Below, piece by piece: positions 21,617 to 35,337 of a stretch of 64,000 nt of DNA (positions are counted from its first letter, which is position 1; every line of letters begins with the position of its first letter). Both the position numbers and the translations under genes were made by a program. The stretch is taken from NCBI GenBank assembly GCA_948567375.1, contig OX419760.1:47926001-47990000 (forward strand), written 5' to 3'. Under the pieces are notes generated by a model that had not been told where the DNA came from, made no database searches, and worked only from the letters and a program-made list of their open reading frames with translations. Source of the DNA: Lunularia cruciata (taxonomy: Eukaryota > Streptophyta > Marchantiopsida > Lunulariales > Lunulariaceae).

Positions 21617-21664
21617 GGGAGCAAGGAGGAGCACTTTGAGCACCTAATCAAGGTCTTGCAATGA

Positions 21665-22460
21665 TTGGATGAGGCAAATGCATCACTCAAGCCAGAGAAG
21701 TGCATTTTTGGATGTGAAGAAGGTCTAATTTTGGGGCATATTATCTCCAAGGATGGAATAGAAATTGATCTTGAGAAGGTGAGGAAAACCTCAAACCTTC
21801 CATTCCCTTCAAGCTTGACAAAGTTACGCCAATTCTTAGGGATGGTTGGGTACTATAGGAGGTTCATCTCTCATTTTCCAACAAGGCTTATGCATTGACC
21901 ATCTACATGAAGAAGAGTGTAGATTACATGATGATTTTAGAAGACAAGGAGGCTCTCAAAACTTTTGAGGAGCTCAAGCAATCCCTTGTTGTAGCTCCAA
22001 GTCTTGCTAAACCTGATTGGAGTAAGCCTCTCATCCTCTACACTGATGCTTCTAATGCGGCTATAGGATGCACTCTTAGTCAATTAGACCAAGATGGGCA
22101 TGATCATCCAATAGCTTATGCTAGTAGGTAGATGGTTACAGTAGAGAAGAACTACTCTATCATAGAGAGAAGGGTTGGCAATGATCTTTGGTCTCAAGAA
22201 GTTTAGACACTACTTGATTGGAGGGAAAGCCACTATTGTCACAGATTACAAGGCTTTGAAGTACATCTTCAACAAGCCTAATGTGGAAGGGAGACTAGCA
22301 AGGTGGATGAAACTCTTATTTGAGTATGATTACACCATTGAGGATAGGCCAAGGAAGAAATATGCAAATGCACATTTTTTATCTAGGGCCTATGATCATA
22401 ATTGAGATGAACCACTGGATGATTCTTTCTCGGATGAGGAGCTCATGACAATCTCAATCA
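21665..22460 (+). pseudogene. RNase H and connection, element B
   Basis: GHIISKDGIEIDLEKV and LRQFLGMVGYYRRFI lead into LILYTDASNAAIGCTLSQL (catalytic Asp). After a TAG at 22129-22131 and a frameshift come FGLKKFRHYLIGGKATIVTD, with the last catalytic Asp in TDYK, and FNKPNVEGRLARWM. Confidence 0.8.
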
Positions 22461-22528
22461 CTCAAGAGGTTCCGGTGGAGTACAAGGAAATTGTGGATTT
22501 TGTGACAAGAGGTAACTATCCAGAATAG

Positions 22529-23550
22529 ATGCATGCAAGGGAGAGGAAGGCCCTTGTTGCAAGATCTAGACCTTACACAATGGTGAAGGATATTCTTTTT
22601 CACCAAGGAGCAGATGGTCTACTTCAAAGAGCAATGGGTAAGGAAGAGTCTATCCTACTCATAAAGGAGTTTCATGAAGGTTTAGTATGTAGAGGACACT
22701 TTGTAGGAAAGGTGACTGCTTTCAAGATTCTAGATGCAGGTTACAATTGAGAGGGATTTTCAAGGATTGTCTTGATTATTGCAAAACTTGTTATGTTTGT
22801 CAAGCTATTGCTAGAAAGTCTACATCCACTCCACCACTTAGATCAATTCTATTGCTAAGACCTTTTGAGAAGTGGGGAATTGATTTTGTAGGTCCTCTCA
22901 ATAGAACCCCGAGGAACAATTGATATATGGTGGTAGTTACTGATTACCTTACCAAGTGGGTTGAGACTAGACCATTGAGGGACAAGAATGAAGATGAAGT
23001 TGATGAACACATTATCACTAGGTTTGGATTCCCTTTGGAGTTGGTTTTTGATAGAGGAGGAGAGTTTACAAGAAGCATCACTATAGCCATGCTACAACAT
23101 TTCTCTATCACACATAGAGTAACTACATCCTATAAGCCAAATTCCAATGGCTTGGCAGAGAGAACCAATCACACTTTGTGCATGATATTGGCCAAAGATG
23201 CAGAAATGGAGGGGGCTAAACATCATTGGGACAAGAGGATTCATGCAGTTTTGTGAGAGTATAGGACAACCATGAAGACTTCCAATAGATATTCTCCATT
23301 TCAATTGGTATATGGTATTGAGTCTACCCTACCTATTCACTTTGATCTTCCTACCTTCCAAGCATTCATAGGAGATTGTAGAGAGCACAAGGAGGTGATG
23401 CAGAGAAGTCAAGGAAGGATCAACTCATGGAATTGGAAGAGGCAAGAGCAGTTTCTATGGTTCGAGTGGAGCAACCTAAAGGAAAAAAAAGGAGAGTTAT
23501 GGCAAGAGGCAAGGCAAGAAGAAGGTGGAGCCTTTCAAGGAAGGTGATTG
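22529..23550 (+). pseudogene. Integrase, element B
   Basis: The N-terminal zinc region is partly readable (EFHEGLVCRGHF, then CKTCYVCQAIARKS after a stop at 22748-22750). The catalytic core has WGIDFVGPLNRTP (Asp), LVFDRGGEF (Asp) and GLAERTNH (Glu), all three present. The C-terminal part TSNRYSPFQLVYGIES follows a TGA at 23254-23256, then a basic tail up to about 23550. Confidence 0.85.
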
Positions 23551-23778
23551 GGTAATTTTTTTGATTCCATTTGATTCAAGAGAGTGCAAAAGAAGTTTTT
23601 GCCTAGGTACTTTGGACCTTTCATAGTGGAGAAGGTGTGGAGCAATTATACAAATGGTCTCAAGGAGTTGAGAGGAAGACACTTTGATAGGATTAACCAT
23701 GATAAGTTAAAGATGTATCATAGAAGGTAGAGAGACCTTCACTTTGAGGACAAAGTGAAAACTTAGTCCGGAGGTAAA

Positions 23779-24471
23779 TGTAACACTCATTTGTGCATGT
23801 GTGTAGTATTATGATATTTAGTTTGGTATTACAAGTACTTCAGAAATATTATTTAATATAGAGATAAATGATAGTTCTACATTATTCATGATTAGCTAAA
23901 GTTATTCATAGCTAAGATAGAGGGGACCTTACTTTAGAGAAAGTGGAAAAGATGAGCACCACTATTTTGGATTCTAGTGTGTTGACTTGGTATTATTCCT
24001 AGGTGTTTGGCTTTGAGGAAAGAGTTGAGAACTCTTGGGCCCGCAAGCCTTTTTGTTTTGGATTCTTCTATAGTCCAAGGATAGCCCTTGTGGAGGAATC
24101 CTTGACTTAGTGGTTAGGTCAAGATAAGATCACATGTTAGTGGAATATGCCCATGTGGATGGATATTCCTTTCTACTTTTTGACTTTATTTGAATTTTAG
24201 TCTAGTAACCTGAGTTACTCTAGTAAATTAGTAACTTTGGTGCATAACTCTTTGACAAATATATAAACAAGGGGTGAGGAGGTACTCATCATCCTTTCAT
24301 TTGCAACTATCTCTCTCTCATTAAGTTCTCTAGTGAGCAATGTCTTGAGTCTTGGAGTGTTAGCCTTGGAAGAGTATGATGGAGTTGGGGTTCCTTGCCT
24401 TCTTAGTCCATGGTGCGCTACCATAATAGCCATCAGAGGTTCATCTTGAGTGAGAGACAGGCTGGCTCACA
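23779..24471 (+). repeat. Element B 3' LTR
   Basis: 693 bp, TGTAACACTC to GGCTCACA, preceded by the purine-rich GGAGGTAAA as likely polypurine tract. TATA box at 24260-24267. It ends exactly where the inverted chromovirus piece E begins. Confidence 0.9.
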
Positions 24472-25252
24472 GCTCTCTCTTCATGCTCTTGTCATTTATG
24501 ATCTATTTTCCAACAATTGAGTAAGATGCTCAATTTGTTATTGCATAGTAATGATAACTTTGGGCATTGCCGCCATGGCTACTATTATACCAAATTATCT
24601 AAGTTAACACATAGATGCACACATCTATCATTCTCTATAAGCTATAATCAAAAGTATCAAGGGTTCATTGGACAATGTGATTGCATTTAGAAAATTTTAC
24701 CCAAAGTATGAAATGATGCTTAGATAGTACATGGATATAAAAATCCCAATGGTTTAGGAGGAAATGGATTTGGTGATCATAAATTCCATCCATCCATCCC
24801 ATTCTTACTCTAATACCAATGTAAAAGACCGAGAAGAGAAATAGAAGAATGCAAGGTCACATTGGGACTCTTGAATGAAGGAAAATTGAAATGACCTAGC
24901 ATGAGCTTAGGTTTTGGTATTTAAAGGGAAAATACAAGGCTCTTGAGAAGCTTTTCAAAAGATTTCCTAAGAGTTACCTTCTTAGAGTGCAAATTAAGCT
25001 AATTGGGACGCTTCTTGAGAAGTTTCCTTCTAGAATCACATACTTGGCATGCAAGCTAAGCTAGCCAAGAAGCTTCTCAAGAAGCTTCCTCCTAGAAGTC
25101 ACTAATTGGCATACATATTACCTGATACTTAGAAGGTACCAAGTAGCTTCCTAGATGCTTCTAGAATGTTCTTATAATTCTTGGTTAATTTGGCCTATTT
25201 GTTATTTTTTTCAGTCATGACTAACTTGTCTATAAACTACATATTGTTACAA
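24472..25252 (-). mobile_element. Truncated chromovirus piece E: 5' LTR, PBS, gag start
   Basis: In reverse complement it gives LTR (25252 to 24822), PBS-like TTGGTATTAGAGT directly after it, and a leader matching 10821-11165 of element C, including the gag start region. It is cut at 24471 by the B 3' LTR. The rest of the element is not beyond B. Confidence 0.85.
24822..25252 (-). repeat. Chromovirus 5' LTR of piece E
   Basis: Termini TGTAAAAGACC on the + strand left end (reverse complement of an LTR end) and ATATTGTTACA at the right end. It contains several GAAGCTTC dyads and a perfect TTCtaGAAtgTTC triple at 25159-25171. Confidence 0.85.
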
Positions 25253-25541
25253 CCTCTCTAGCCCATACCCATATGCCTCAAATCCTCTAAACACCAAAAT
25301 TTAGCCAAATGAGGCCTTTCTTCCTGTCAATTTGACCCTCTCTAAATCTTGCTAACCTTCACCAACTTGACCTCCAAATTTGAACAACCTTTGCCAATTT
25401 GATAGACCTCTACTAAAATTGAATAACTGCCAAATCCTCTATTAATTGTCAAATTGAGCCAAATCAAGTGGATGTAAATCTGGCTAAGCCCACCAAATTG
25501 AGCATTAGTTAGGGCAATTCAAGCAAACTCCAACTTTGGAC
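25253..25541 (+). repeat. Repeat family F, copy 2, left part
   Basis: Matches 15905-16540 with indels ('gccaaatcctct', 'gagcattagttag'). It is split from its right part by a solo LTR. Confidence 0.6.
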
Positions 25542-26199
25542 TATAACACACATTGGTTTATGTATACTCTATAGGGATGTTAAGTTTTTTATTGCAAGTA
25601 GTGGAGAAGTACTATATGTAGGGACTTTAGCTAAGCTTCTAAATTAGTCATGATTAGCTAGAGTTAGTCTTAGCTAAGATAAAGGTGACCCTATTCTAGA
25701 GGAAGTGAAAAGAGTGAGCACCACTATTTGGTCATCTAGTGTATTGACTTGGTATTATTCCTAGTTATTTGACTTTGAGGAAAGAGTTGAGAACTCTTGC
25801 ACAAGCCTTATTGGTGTGAATTTTTCTATAGTCCAAGGATAGCTCATGTGAAGGAATCCTTGACTTAGTTAGTAGGTGAGGAGAAGACCATATACCCGTG
25901 GGATTATTATTCCCATGTGCTTGGATATTCTTTTAGATTTTATTTGACTTTTAGGTTAGTAATTTGAGTTAATTTAATAATTAGTAACTTTGGTGTGTAA
26001 TATTTTCACAAGTATATAGGTTAGGGATGAGGAGGTACTCATCATCCTTTCATCTGTAATTATATCTCTTTTATTGAGTTCTCTAGTGAGTAATGTCTTG
26101 AGTCTTGGAGGTGCCTTGGAGTTCTAGCCTTGGAGGAGTGTGATGGAGTGTTTGTTCCTTTCCTTCTTAGGTCATGGTGCACCACCTTACTAGCCATCA
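25542..26199 (+). repeat. Diverged family 1 solo LTR
   Basis: Starts TATAACACACATT and follows the A/B LTR through 'agtcatgattagctag', 'ttgacttggtattattcctag', the TATA-like 'gtatataggttagg' and 'gccatca'. There is no internal sequence on either side, only repeat F, so it is a solo LTR. The exact right end and the target duplication are uncertain. Confidence 0.75.
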
Positions 26200-26510
26200 A
26201 CTCTAGGTGATGAGCACCGGCCATAGCCAAGAACTTGAAGGCTCAACATCAAAGAAGTGAGCTCTCTAGAGTTACACTTTGAAAGTATATCCCTTTGCTT
26301 GACTTGGATCTCCAACCCTAATGGCTTAACGATGGCTCATCTGATGGTGCAAGTGATGGTGAGTCGCATGGTGTGATCAGTAGCCCTAACACAAAATTTG
26401 GCTGCACAAGTAGTCTCTGAGCAACTACTACCATAACACTAACTGCTAGACTATCACTCTAACGTCTAAGCAAACTACCTTTGGTGATACAAACGTCATG
26501 ACAAAGTTCT
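26200..26510 (+). repeat. Repeat family F, copy 2, right part
   Basis: Matches about 16570-16900: 'gccaagaacttgaaggctcaacatcaaag' in part, 'cactttgaaagtatatccc', and 'tcatgaca' near the end. Confidence 0.65.
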
Positions 26511-29500
26511 TGGTATCTATCTTCAGTATTTGTTGCCTAAAGTTTGTGTCTTTTGAAAACTTGACTTTGTGTCAAACTTTAGTATATAAAGAAGAGAGAG
26601 CTACCTCAGAAGTATCTCCCATTTGGATTTAATTTGCAAAAATTCATCTTATATAACCAAGTTATATAATAAGACATTTGGGCTAAATACATCAACTAGA
26701 TGGACATGAACTTTTTTATAATATTTTGATAAATAAATTCATAATAATAATGTAATATGCTGCTATTAAATGCTACCAAGATGCAAAAGAGCTGGACTAG
26801 GTTGATGACCCATTGTACCTGACCAAAACATCTTTCCAAGTCTTAGCTCTTTGTTGATTTTGGAACCTCACTAAGATTTTGAAACATTGAGGGTGATAGA
26901 AAGAAAATCTGGCCGTGTTGCTAGAACGGGAATAACCCTTGCTTATAAATTAAACTTCATAAAACCATCCAAAATTAGGTTATTTCTAAATATACTATGA
27001 AAGATAAATATACTTCACAATCATAACATGCAACATTATTTTTATTAACATGAGATTAGCCTAACTTTTCAGTAGATTTTAGGTCCATTGAGTTCAACAA
27101 ATATTATTTGTAGCATTATTCTTATCAATATTCTAAACATGACTGAATGTATTTGATAGACTTGAAGTCCGTTGATCTCAATCAAGACTGAAAAAGATGC
27201 TTTCGTTTCTTTACGTGGAAGATATTGATTCCCATGATACCTCTCTATCAGCATGCAACGGACATTCTTGTAGTGACATGCTGATCGCTTGATGCATGGC
27301 TCATCTACTGGGGACGATGGTGGGAAAGAATACATAAAACTCGTAACATTGGAATATTAGATGAAAGGAGAGTATATCAAGTTAGATTTCGTGCTAAATT
27401 CGTCTAGTTTCCTTTGAGCAGTAAATGTGTAAAGTTGAACTTGAAGGAGATAAAAAAAAAAAAAAAAGAGCAAGACGAAGTCAAAAGGAGAGTAAGGGCT
27501 GACTACCCTAGTAGTTTATCTGGATCAAATTAGCAAGTCAAAGAGACACATTATGGGGAATCTTGTTCTAACTTACTGATCGCTTCACATATTGCTATGG
27601 ATCTAACGGTAGGATATCCTGAGGAGCATGCATGCATATATATATATATATCGTTTCATCTTCTGGAATACAAGATGAATATTCCAAGATTAAGTTTAAG
27701 AAATCTTAGCTCAGCTCAGTTGCATGTTCGAATTGTTGAGATGACGAGTGAGTTGATTGTCTAAACTTGCATACTACGAGGTCGATGACAATGAAGAGCT
27801 AAAACATTCACTTTTGTTTTTATTGTTTGCATGGACCTCACCTTTTGTTTTTATTGTTTTCTCCTTTGCGTGGACCTCACCTTAGTTCATTGTCCAGCCT
27901 TGTTTACTCTAGCTTCATCCACAGTATTATTACTGGGTGCATGCTGAGTGTCCCAACTTATTTCGATTGGATTCACATGGTGGTTGCGTGGTCTGAAGTT
28001 CAAAGAGAATTGTCCAGCCTTGTTTACTCTAGTTTCATCTACAGTATTATTACTGGGTGCATGCTGAGGGACTTATTTCAATTGGATTTTGATAGTGGTT
28101 GCGTGGTCTGAAGGTCCAAGTACCGTACTGTTTCCCAGTCTGTTATATTGCACTGTCGACGTAGAGAGGTAGATCGAAACTTCCCGTTGAATCAGAAGCC
28201 TCACGGGAGAATCATGGAGAGAAAGATGCCCAATGGACGACCTGCAGTCGTTCACTCCATGATAAAATCCCTCGGCACCGTGGATCTCCCAGAAAGGTGA
28301 GGGTGGCATGGTTGGAATAACGTCGGGGCTGCAGAACCAACCAATGTGTTGCTGTCGAGGAAGGTCTGATGTTGGCGAACCAGGTCGGAGACGATGAAGG
28401 AAACCATTTTAATGTGGTCTTCCAGAGTTTCAACTACCTTCCAGTTTTGTTTACGGGGTAGAGAATGTTTGGCAATTATTTCTTGCGACAACAACTGCAA
28501 TGGATCACTGTTTCCAATGTGGTTGTATGTCTTGTTCCTTCTACGTAATTCAGATTCCGAATGAGGAGATCGGACGAGAATCTTGTGAACTATTTGGAAT
28601 GCCTAAGTATGATACTACAGGTCGTCTTGTAAGCAGACCAGCAGACCAACTCATCCAGAAGATCCAATAGCCACCATTCATCTCTTAAAGTTATCGACAA
28701 GTACAAATATTGTATTTCGTATCAGTATAGAGTATTACTTAGCCTCAGCACGCACGATGAAAACAGATAAATTTGAACTTTTACTCTAGGCTACATATGG
28801 ATAGTGAAAAGATCCACAAAACCCACAGGTCCTCTTTGATGTAGACCCATCAGCAAGAAAATTTGCAGATAAGGGACTTAAACTACAGCTGAACATCAGA
28901 GCAGAATGTAGGTCTGGATGTACCCAACGACCTCACGCTACGAATATCGATTTTCAGCGTCTAAGTTTGAAAGATTCTGAACTACTTAAATTTGTCATGG
29001 ACAAATCTAAGTAGAAGATCTTCGGAGTATTACAAAACCCCTCAGATGATATCTCTATCAAAGTCAGATCTACAAAAGGTTTATAGGTAAAGGAGATTGT
29101 AAGAGCTCTAGATCAAGGATGCAAGCCATGTGATGTTGTACAAAAAAGTGTCCCTGGCTGCAAACAAGGTACGGTGAGAAGTGGCGTTCAGTAAAAGATC
29201 CGCTTGGTGGAAAGGTTGAGTGACGACCATGAACATATGTGCGTCACGGAGCAACTTGATGGGAAGCATAACAACTTATAGCAGATGCTCCCATATGCAA
29301 GACCGTTCAACTCGACAGTTGGCTTGGAGAAAATGGATGCTCTCGGAATAGCAAACTCAGAAATGATGATATTCCTCACCGCACAACTGCGGAGAATTTG
29401 CAAGTCGGGTGTTGACACAGTCGACATTGGTGGCGAGCACTAGGCGCGACATGTAGGCGAGCTCCTTCATCACACACAAACTTTCGTGAGGACGCAAATA

Positions 29501-32500
29501 AGTTAGAGACATCCACAGTCAGTTATATCAAAGAGAGAAACTTTGGTTGCGAATCGTCTTTGGAAATTGTGTACTTTTCGCGAAGGATACATGTGTCGTA
29601 TGTGTACATATGTATAACACAAGCAGCATGTCTTTTGTCACAAGAAAAAGCACACCATTCATTTGCAAAGTTCTGTATCTTACAGTGATTCTTTCAACTT
29701 CAAATTTATAAATGGACTCCACATATTCGGTACAGCTATATTCTCGCTTCAAAGCAGCAAATGTATGGCGGCGACATATGGATGATAGTATCAATAGTAT
29801 GGTTTGCGGGGTCAACCGGTAATGATTAAATATTGCTGGGACGAAGGGGCAAAAGCTAAAAGTATGGGCTAGTTTCGATCCAAAATTTGGGGTTTGGATT
29901 AATCGAGTCACTTTTGACCTTAGAGGCGCACATGCTGCTGCCGGAGCCATGATGTAGGACTACCAAAAGATTTTCACGGATTGGCGCCATGCTTTGTTTC
30001 TATCTCATTCCAAAAGGAAGGGCTCTCGCGCGAACCGTACCTTCAGGTCTAAGACCACCACCTCCCCCTCCCCTCCCCACCCCATCCCCAAACTAGAAAG
30101 GACAGGGCTCATGAATTCCAACTTCTTTCTATATTTCACGATCCCATTTGTCTACTTGTCGTTTCCCTTTCGTTTCCCTACGTGATGCTGAACACATCAC
30201 GTACATGATAGGTTCTGCTCGAGGCTGTTTTGCTAAGCCCGTACCTCCAACTAATGGAGATGAGAAACGCTTCATCTGGTACGAAAGGTGAAAGAAGATC
30301 CCAACTAAATAAAGCTACTCTCATATACCGTCCTCAGATTTCACGGCATGGGTAAGAAGCTGCTATTTGCTAAGTGGCTTGTGATCATGGATTCCCATTC
30401 TTCATCATACCCTACTGCTGAATACTCTATGTAGTAATATACATAGTAGTCAAACCCAATCAAACCGCATAGTACAAAAGGTGAAAATCACACGCCCCTA
30501 CACCCAAACGGAATGAAAACTTATTCTTGTATCCACCGGAAGTTTCAATATTAGTTTTACGGGTACTTGCAGACTTCCTTACAAATTTTTATTGGTAATC
30601 GATCGAACTTCTAGGGTTAACCCATACAATTAGTATGGGTAGTGTTCAAGGGATCCAAAAGATTTTTATGCGTAGAGTATGAAATTCCATACAAATTTTA
30701 CGTGTAATGTTTAAGAGGATCCAAAAGAGTTTTATAAGTAGAGTACAGAATTCCAAAAGAGAAATTAAGAAAGAAAATTACAACCCTTTTGACAAGTGTG
30801 TTACCGGCACTTCGTAAACATCTATTAGAACATTAGTTAAAATACTTTTCATTCAAATTGAAGATGACATGGCCCATCTCACACTCGGGGAAGTAGCAGT
30901 ATTCTTGTCATTTCCTCGTCTCTTCTCATTCTTCTCGCCTCGCTTCTCCTTAATGATGCCGACAACTTGGACGATTCACAATTTGCAAAATACAAAGTTG
31001 CGAAAGATAGAACTTTTATGAAATTGGGAGAGAAAGGAAGAGTGGGTGGGGTTTTGAGAGCGGATAAATGCTACACACTAATAATCATCGTCGGCCATAC
31101 CGGAGCACAACCCCTTAAACCCTGCCGTCTTCTGCCCCCGAGCGCACCCTTCCACACCAATGCACCCAATATCTGCCTTTGAGCCACTTTGTAAAACCCC
31201 AGCTCACCCTAACCTTCACAGATATAATTATTTTGTCAAGTAATATAACCTAATTTGTTTAATATAACCTGTAGCCCTCTCTCTAATGCAGATGGAGAGG
31301 TAGTTTATCGTTATTTTGTCGAATAGTTCACTTAATACAACTCGTAACTTTCTTTGATGCAGCCAGGAAGAAATAAGACCACCTTCCTTTCCTGTTTTGA
31401 TTACCTATGCAATTTTTCAAACAGTTTTCATCACCGGCAGAAATATGTGGATTTTAGTATTGGAACCGCCATAGTAAAACCTTTTCTAAGGATAGTGTTC
31501 ATTTATAAACTTAAACTTTCTATAGATACCCTCCAAAATAGCACTACTCTACCCTTACAAATCCCGGGATCTTAGTATCGAAACTTCCATTGTTGATGCT
31601 TTCTTGCCTAGCTCAGACTTCTCGTCATGACAAGTTCAAGCTGGGATGGAATCTTGACTTCGATGAGCAATGATCAATGATTCCATTTCTTTGTTTACTT
31701 ATCGAGACTGATTCCTCAACACGAGAGCAAAGTTCAAATGTGAAGAAAATCACACGCATGTGAAGCTACTCCTATGTAGATCTTTTATATTATTCTCTTA
31801 CCAGTAATGGACTTGTCAGGATGATAGGATCAATCTGGTATCTGAATTTGCCAACTAGCTGCGATGTTCAGTGATCATGGATTCCCATACTTGACCAGAC
31901 CGTAGAAAGAGTAAGAAAGACACAAATCTTAGCAAGAACTCCCTTCGAGTAGTATCAGGACTAAAAGTCAAATTCAGCATCCGCATCAGTGCACTAGAAC
32001 TGTTCGTACACACAGGTACCAGGCGCAAACAAAGCACTGAATGTCGGGATCATATTGGAGCGGATGAGGATTTAAAGTGTTCATGAACACGAAATTCTTA
32101 GCAGGTGACCTTTACAGACGGGCATTAATGAGGAATGTTTTAAGCTTTGATCTAGGCAAAGGGGAAAATTTGACTGTACCAAGTACTCAACAGCATCTTC
32201 GAGCGAAACAAAAGTGATCAGGAGAACGAAAGCCCACTCTGTTGCATGATGGACAAGAGACAAGGATTGCCCTAGATACCCACCCACGCAACTTCAGAGA
32301 AATACGGGCCTTGTGTCACTTAACACAGCTGTGGAGTTTAGGAATCAATCCGGTCACGGAAAATCTATGGTGTTGGACCTAAAGAATCTGCAAGAGATCT
32401 ACTAGTGCTGAGCACACCAAATTTACCGTGGCATCTTTCCATATTGCGGTAGGTTGAACCGAGAGTTTAAATTGAGATGCCGCATGAAATTAGAGTTACC

Positions 32501-34616
32501 GCAAAGCAAAGTATGGAGTGACTAGATTCTATAGTCATTGTCCGTATTCGCCGCTTATGTAGAGAAACTGAAACATATGCGCACCAGCTAGTACCAAAGA
32601 AATATGTGAAGTCTCCATACTTCTGCATTAACTTTGCAGTAAAAACTTGGCTAGAATAACAAAGGTTTGCGAAACAGGACGGATTGGAGTCACTTTCACG
32701 GATTGGACTCAATTAGATGAGATGAGTTTCAACATGTACATGGTTTTGGTGCAGAAGTTTCGTGTTATTTGAATGCTATAGTTTTTCATGCAAAACACAG
32801 CAATTCCAAAGGAAATGGTAACACGAGAGACACCAAGTGGTGTGGCTGATGTCATTGACTATAATTTCAGGGGATGCTTCATTCGTGCACTGCGCCATGT
32901 TCGGGGTTCACGGATCCAATTAAAGCTTGTGAAAGCGAGGATATGTATTACACTAAGCACCTTCCAACTTCTTTTGAGGTACTGGTCTTTCGTACTAGTT
33001 TTTCGTCAAGGCGAGAGTGAGGAATTTACCGCGTACAATGAGTGTGGTCCAGTGCATCACCAACTCCTGAGATTACTCGCGAATCTCCTTCCCATCTCTT
33101 TCTCTGCTGCTTTTTGTGAGATTTGCTGGGAGTCTATTGCTGGGAGTCTATTCTCACTCGCTGCGTATGGAGTCCCGAGAGAGAGTTATGGGAAGACATC
33201 TTCATTAGTGAAAGCTTATCAGCTTATTTGCTGACTGAGTTCCACTTTCACATACCCAATCGGTCTGAAACTGGCTCTTTGGTCCCGAGAGGACGATGAT
33301 TCGTTGCATGTTCGCAGCAGATTGCTATCTCCCATACCTCAGGAAATACCGTGGGAGCTTTTCGCCGCCCATACCTTGGAAAACATGATAAAGGAGCACC
33401 AAGTTGCATGCCCATGAATTTGACATGGAACTTGAACTAGAATTCCTCAGGAGAACGTTGACTCCACCGATAGTAAAAGTGGTATGTGGACCCTGTAAGT
33501 AATTAAGTCCACACGGTTACATAATACTTAAGTGAAGATTCACCAATCACGGAAATCTATGCTCAACACCTTTCTGGGCAACAGCAAGATGCTAGGGTTA
33601 GAGTTAGAGATGCTCGATAGAACCCTGTGCTCGATCTTAAACTTCACCCTATTGGACGAAGATTCAGGATAGTCTTGTATTCCGCTGATTGAACCCCAAA
33701 AATAGGAGTCGCCTGAACAGCAAATAGAATACCCGAGCTCAATTGGGTCCTACTGCAACTGTGAAATTGTCAATGACAGTCTTCCGTGAAGCCAATTCAC
33801 GTAAGACTGCCTTACTTCATTCGTCCTGTGCTCCCAGTCTGTTCTGCTCGTCAGCAAGTTTCCTCTCGGATGAAGTGGAAGGTATTGAGCTCAGCTGAGA
33901 TTCCATGAAACCAGTGAAAAACGAATGTGATTTTCTTCCTGTGAATGGTAAACACTAGAAGGGCGAGTGTTTTGACTCAAATTGATATGGAAATGAAGTA
34001 GAACCAGCACCTTCCATTTGCCACCAAACACCGTCGAATAAAGTCTGATCATTATAGTTTAATAAGAACTGGAACGTTAGTGGCCTTCCATTTAGCCAAT
34101 TCTTGAATAAACATAAGCACCAACCCTCCATTCCTTTTTGTCATGGCAGGGGAACCAATGCAGAAATGTGGATCTTGCTATCGGGGGACCATCCTCCGAC
34201 TAGATTAAACTGTCCTATGGGACAGTCACAGCGCACCCTTCAACCAACGACTCCATTGATCCATTACTAGCTATGTTACCTTCAAGGAAAGCACAAGTAC
34301 GGAATTCGAAATAATTCGAAAAGATTCGAACTAAAGTCAAATGCGCACGGAACTCAGTTGAAGCTTTATATCGCGTCCCCTGCTTTACATAGTCTTGAAC
34401 TGACACGAAATGATTCTATCTGCTCTATGTCTTTCTCTTGCTAGTCCACAACCTCTCCTTATTCGGTGGAGTATTCATGAATGGTTTATTAATGTGACTA
34501 AGTGGAGTTGGGGTCCAGTGTGTAACTCGTCATCACTCGAAACTGGACACGTACAACACACGTACCTCTGCCTGGGAATCTATAATAGGCGCAAACCTTC
34601 TCCTGTAGTATAAGAA
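26511..34616. other. Low-copy sequence without a recognisable gene
   Basis: About 8.1 kb. Open frames are short (the longest are 29528-29950 on minus and 32788-33234 on plus) and show no motif I recognise; no exon chain with consensus splice sites joined into a known protein. It contains a poly-A run (about 27452-27468), a (TA)n run (about 27635-27651), one tandem duplication (27890-28120), and a diverged 66-bp repeat pair (about 30640-30760). A C/T-rich stretch at about 30055-30090 is simple sequence. A lineage-specific gene cannot be excluded. Confidence 0.5.
27890..28120 (+). repeat. Tandem duplication, about 120 bp, two copies
   Basis: The block 'attgtccagccttgtttac...gcgtggtctgaag' is present at about 27890-28000 and about 28010-28115, with a few substitutions and a small deletion in copy 2. 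Confidence 0.85.
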
Positions 34617-35069
34617 AACGGGAAAACTTGTTAGAAAACAAAGTCCCAAGGACCTCTCCCAGTAACACATCACAAACCACATTAAACTTAAATCAAAGGA
34701 CAACTTGAAATAACTCGGTGCAAAGCAGAACTGGAAATAACTTGGTTCACTCTTGAAACACATTACACGGAATTCAAAGGACAACTGGAAATTACTCGGT
34801 TCACTTCTCATCCCGGACTATACCTCCACGCTTGAAACAGGCTCACACCAGCCCTCAATGCTTTATTACTCTTTGTATATATAATAAACGGGTACATCAT
34901 TGTCATTCCGATTGAGCTTCTAGACAAAAGGCCTCCACTTGAATTTTTAGACAAATGATTATCCACCACAACTTCTAGACAAGTGACTTTCTCACAATGC
35001 ATGTAACAACGAGGTGTTTCATCAATTATGTTTGCTCTTGATCAGTCATCCCTAATAACAAGCTAAACA
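34617..35069 (-). repeat. Copia 3' LTR
   Basis: Shares 'cacaaaccacattaaac', 'ggctcacacca', 'acttctagacaa' and 'tgtttcatca' with 39158-39436. It holds an extra internal duplication ('actggaaat.actcggttcac' twice, about 34700-34805). A polypurine-like tract (reverse complement of 'caatcttcacctttt') lies next to 35069. Confidence 0.7.
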
Positions 35070-35337
35070 TAACAATCTTCACCTTTTGCTTATATACACC
35101 ATATCATCCCAAAGAGTAACATTGAATGTTGAGCAAGTTCATGTATAACTTGAACTTCTCAAGAAGAAGAGGTTTAGTCACAACATATCAGCTAGTCTAC
35201 CTCTATGCCAATCTTTTGTAAATTGATCTCACCATTTATCACAGCTTCCATCATAAAATGATGTCTCACATCAATCAATATGTTTTGTCCTTGAATGATA
35301 TACTTGATTTTTGGCCGAATGAATAGCACTTTGGCTG

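Larger units (their letters stand above)
16926..24471 (+). mobile_element. Ty3/gypsy family 1, element B
   Basis: About 7.55 kb with both LTRs, PBS, cysteine-rich leader frame, gag, protease, RT, RNase H and integrase, directly followed by a purine-rich tract and the 3' LTR. No chromodomain or envelope-like frame lies after integrase. The pol motifs place it in Ty3/gypsy; the tRNA-Asp-like PBS and lack of chromodomain suggest the Tat/Athila-type side (inference). Flanks TGACT and GCTCT do not match, so no target-site duplication remains. Stops and frameshifts occur in every domain. Confidence 0.9.

Noticed and set aside
24472-24821. Reading E as a solo LTR with unrelated flank
   Set aside because: The flank contains the PBS and leader/gag start in reverse complement, so E is a truncated element.
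32788-33234. 148-codon open frame on plus, possible gene
   Set aside because: No domain or compositional signal recognised, no splice chain to neighbouring frames, and a length not exceptional over 8 kb of non-coding sequence.
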